A stretch of DNA of 6,355 nucleotides, taken from NCBI GenBank assembly GCA_947176045.1, contig CAMWPF010000088.1, forward strand, positions 1 to 6,355, given 5' to 3'. Source of the stretch: an uncultured Treponema sp. GTDB taxonomy: Bacteria > Spirochaetota > Spirochaetia > Treponematales > Treponemataceae. The stretch's first letter is position 1. The number at the start of each line of letters is the position of its first letter. The translations under genes and the position numbers were made by a program. Shown here piece by piece: positions 4,442-6,355 of this stretch. The notes beneath the pieces were generated by a model, which saw nothing but the letters and a program-made list of their open reading frames with translations, was not told the DNA's origin and searched no databases.

Positions 4442-6016
4442 ATGAATTGTAAGAAAAGAATTATTGCGCTTTTTGCTTTTTCTGTTTTCGCCTTGGGATT
4501 GCCTGTCGCTGCGAAACAGCCGGGCGGTTCCCAAGCTGCAAAAATGACTAAGGCGGAAAAAGCTGCTGCGAAAGCAGAGGCAAAGCTCAAGGAACAGAAG
4601 CGCAAGGCTATTGCTCTTAGATATCCGTATGATCAAGAGAAGTATAAAAAAGCTGTTCTTTCTGGTGATTATAAGACGGCGCGCTTTATGCTTGAAGGGC
4701 TTGCTTCTTTAGACTATGCGCAATTGATAGACTTGGGAATGCTGCAGTATTATGCCGGTGATTTTTCCGATGCCGCTGTATCATTGGAAGCCGCTACAAA
4801 CGCAATTGGCGAAGACTTTGTAAAAAGGCTTAAACAGGACGGCTCTAAAAAAGTTTCATTTGGTGCTGAATTTGTGAACGACAATTACACCGCCTATCAC
4901 GGAAGCATTTATGAATTTTTACTTGTGGACGCTTTCAATGCGCTGAATTTTTATCGGGAAGCTTTCAAAAAAAGTTTTCAATATAGCGATGATGAGGATG
5001 ATTTGCTTGAGCGCGCATACAATCATATCGTTCGGGTTTATGAAAGGCGCAATCAGTATGGACAAATGTTTGACTTTTTGCTGAGCGAAGGACAGGATAA
5101 TGGCAAGAATGGCAGCGGATTTCTGAATAAAGTCGGGGTTTATGGCAGTGTTCTTGGTGCTGCAGGATATTCCTATTATTCCAACGTGGATTCAATTGAC
5201 AGTACTCTGAGAGACGCAGGTTTGACTGCAAGGAATCTAAGGCATATTATGCCGGCCGAAGCAAAAAAAGAAGACATCTATCGAGCCTCGGCTTTGGCGG
5301 ATTGGCTGCAAATCGTGCTTGCAAGACAATACAATGCGACTATGGACGATGACCATGAGCCTATCATCGCTGAATTGAAAACGCTTGCACCCCAAGTGAA
5401 TATGGATTTCTATAACTTGTACAATTCTTCCAAAGGAAGAATTGAAGTTTTGGCTCTAGTCGGCTTGATTGCGCAAAAAGCTGAGCATTTTGAGGTAATT
5501 CCAACAAACATCACTATCGGCGGAGAAACGGTGCCTGCAAAATTTTCGTGGCCGGAATATCGGGAAGAATTTGCAAATATAAGAGTGCCGCCAAGCGTCA
5601 GAATTGTTTTAAACAATGGTATGTCAAAAGAAGCGGTGCTGCTTGAGGATTTCGATTTGGCTGTAAAATCTGATATTGCATTGAACGCCCGAAAAGATGC
5701 GGCAAGGCATATTATTCGGGCAGGTCAAAGTTTGAATTCGGCACGCTCTGCTGATGTTCGCAATCAAAAGGCGATGAAAGAAGGTAAGGGAAAACTTGTT
5801 ACGGTTGATTCTATTTATGAGGGAGTTTTCCTGAAGCAAAAATCTGATCTTCGTCAGGCAATAGCCTTGCCCAGCAAGGCGTATTGTGCGGGATTTGATG
5901 TTGAGCCGGGTACATATTCAGTTACAATTGATTATGGAAATGGAACAGGCGAAACCATAGAAAACATTGTCGTTACGAATGGAAGGCCTACTTTAGTGGA
6001 AAGTATATGCAACTAA
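4442..6016 (+). CDS. COG3014-like exported TPR-type protein
   Basis: 524 residues from ATG 4442, with AGGGTG (4430-4435) overlapping the previous stop as Shine-Dalgarno; an upstream in-frame ATG at 4412 would overlap that gene and disturb the signal peptide. Signal peptide MNCKKRIIALFAFSVFALGLPVAA, no lipobox. A Lys/Ala-rich stretch (about 33-54) follows. Residues 63-200 contain TPR-like helices ('GDYKTARFMLEGLASLDYAQLIDLGMLQYYAGDFSDAAVSLEAA', and 'YHGSIYEFLLVDAFNALNFY'). Later come 'RIEVLALVGLIAQK' and 'PPSVRIVL', and near the C-terminus 'DLRQAIALPSKAYCAGFDVEPGTYSVTIDY' and 'IVVTNGRPTLVES'. These match my memory of COG3014 proteins ('Y.G..YE....h.y.AlNYL', '...LPa.I.lar..lpaGty.v'), uncharacterised exported proteins often near lpoB. 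Probably a periplasmic scaffold; no enzymatic motif is seen. The stop overlaps the next gene by 10 nt. Confidence 0.75.
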   Translation: MNCKKRIIALFAFSVFALGLPVAAKQPGGSQAAKMTKAEKAAAKAEAKLKEQKRKAIALRYPYDQEKYKKAVLSGDYKTARFMLEGLASLDYAQLIDLGMLQYYAGDFSDAAVSLEAATNAIGEDFVKRLKQDGSKKVSFGAEFVNDNYTAYHGSIYEFLLVDAFNALNFYREAFKKSFQYSDDEDDLLERAYNHIVRVYERRNQYGQMFDFLLSEGQDNGKNGSGFLNKVGVYGSVLGAAGYSYYSNVDSIDSTLRDAGLTARNLRHIMPAEAKKEDIYRASALADWLQIVLARQYNATMDDDHEPIIAELKTLAPQVNMDFYNLYNSSKGRIEVLALVGLIAQKAEHFEVIPTNITIGGETVPAKFSWPEYREEFANIRVPPSVRIVLNNGMSKEAVLLEDFDLAVKSDIALNARKDAARHIIRAGQSLNSARSADVRNQKAMKEGKGKLVTVDSIYEGVFLKQKSDLRQAIALPSKAYCAGFDVEPGTYSVTIDYGNGTGETIENIVVTNGRPTLVESICN

Positions 6017-6355
6017 GAATTGAATATTTTATTTGCGTACTTTCTAAAAATAAGTGTGCCGCATTTTTCTTGTCTATTTTTCTTTGTGCTTTTTCCGCAG
6101 CGGCGCTCGGAATGCCTGTTTGGGTAATAGCTCCTTGCGAGGCTTACCCAAGCGAAAAATATTTCGCACAATGTGGAAGCGGAACGAGCGCGAAAAAAGC
6201 CGAGCTTGATGCTGTGGAGAAACTTGCGGCGATATTTAATACGTCGATATCATCGAAATCAGTTTTATCAAGCAGAATGAAGCAGGCGCAAAAAGAAGGT
6301 GAGGTATCTACGACGGAAATTTCTAGCTTTTCGCAGGATATAATACAAAACGTTT
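6007..6355 (+). CDS. LPP20-family exported protein, cut by the window end
   Basis: The first 116 codons are visible, open to the right edge. ATG 6007 overlaps the end of the previous gene by 10 nt; GGAAA (5998-6002) is its likely ribosome site, so the two are translationally coupled. After a basic start (MQLRIEYF) comes a hydrophobic segment (about 18-35, 'CAAFFLSIFLCAFSAAALG') that acts as signal peptide or anchor; there is no clear lipobox. The mature part begins 'MPVWVIAPCEAYPSEKYFAQCGSGTSAKKAELDAVEKLAAIFNTSISSKSV': Pro-x-Trp, Tyr-Pro, 'G-G-S ... A-A' and 'LA.IFN..ISS' are the signature of LPP20/FlgP-like proteins (PF02169). Vibrio FlgP is an outer-membrane member linked to the flagellar H-ring. 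The function here is inferred only from family and neighbours. Confidence 0.75.
   Translation, partial: MQLRIEYFICVLSKNKCAAFFLSIFLCAFSAAALGMPVWVIAPCEAYPSEKYFAQCGSGTSAKKAELDAVEKLAAIFNTSISSKSVLSSRMKQAQKEGEVSTTEISSFSQDIIQNV

Noticed and set aside
1..6355. CRISPR arrays, tRNA or rRNA genes, insertion sequences
   Set aside because: No regularly spaced direct repeats, no tRNA-like cloverleaf or rRNA sequence, and no transposase found on reading both strands.

Overview
The window looks like chromosomal DNA of a host-associated spirochaete, most likely Treponema. This is inferred from the mix of protein families (a radical SAM/lipoprotein pair, an LpoB-like protein, a COG3014-like protein and an LPP20-like protein), Sec signals without outer-membrane porins, and alternating GC-rich and AT-rich blocks. 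No rRNA or housekeeping marker is present to prove it.

Left block (1-1715, GC-rich). A gene on the minus strand appears to start at position 8 and leave the window. Divergent from it, a strong extended -10 promoter drives a two-gene unit: a small lipoprotein (160-588) and, 2 nt later, a radical SAM/SPASM enzyme (591-1715). I recognise the pair as the 'rSAM/lipoprotein system' (TIGR04134 + TIGR04133), a widespread but functionally unexplained maturase/target arrangement. The enzyme's reading frame is interrupted by one in-frame TGA (885-887), with perfectly conserved family sequence on both sides.

Middle (1716-2588). About 300 nt without a gene hold a dense series of inverted repeats, including a 15-bp hairpin, that looks like a structured RNA or dispersed repeat, and end in a weak terminator. 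Then comes a minus-strand XRE-type regulator (2017-2346), whose promoter overlaps a perfect palindrome, a likely autoregulatory operator. The divergent region also carries a promoter for the right block.

Right block (2589-6355, more AT-rich). Four co-directional genes for exported proteins: an LpoB-like periplasmic protein, a CsgG/FlgT-like protein, a TPR-like COG3014-family protein and an LPP20-family protein (running off the right edge). Spacings are 124 nt, 10 nt and a 10-nt overlap, so the last three are tightly coupled, with a possible internal promoter before the second. Related families occur together in Gram-negative envelope and flagellar outer-membrane clusters, so a joint envelope or peptidoglycan/flagellum-anchoring role is plausible but unproven.
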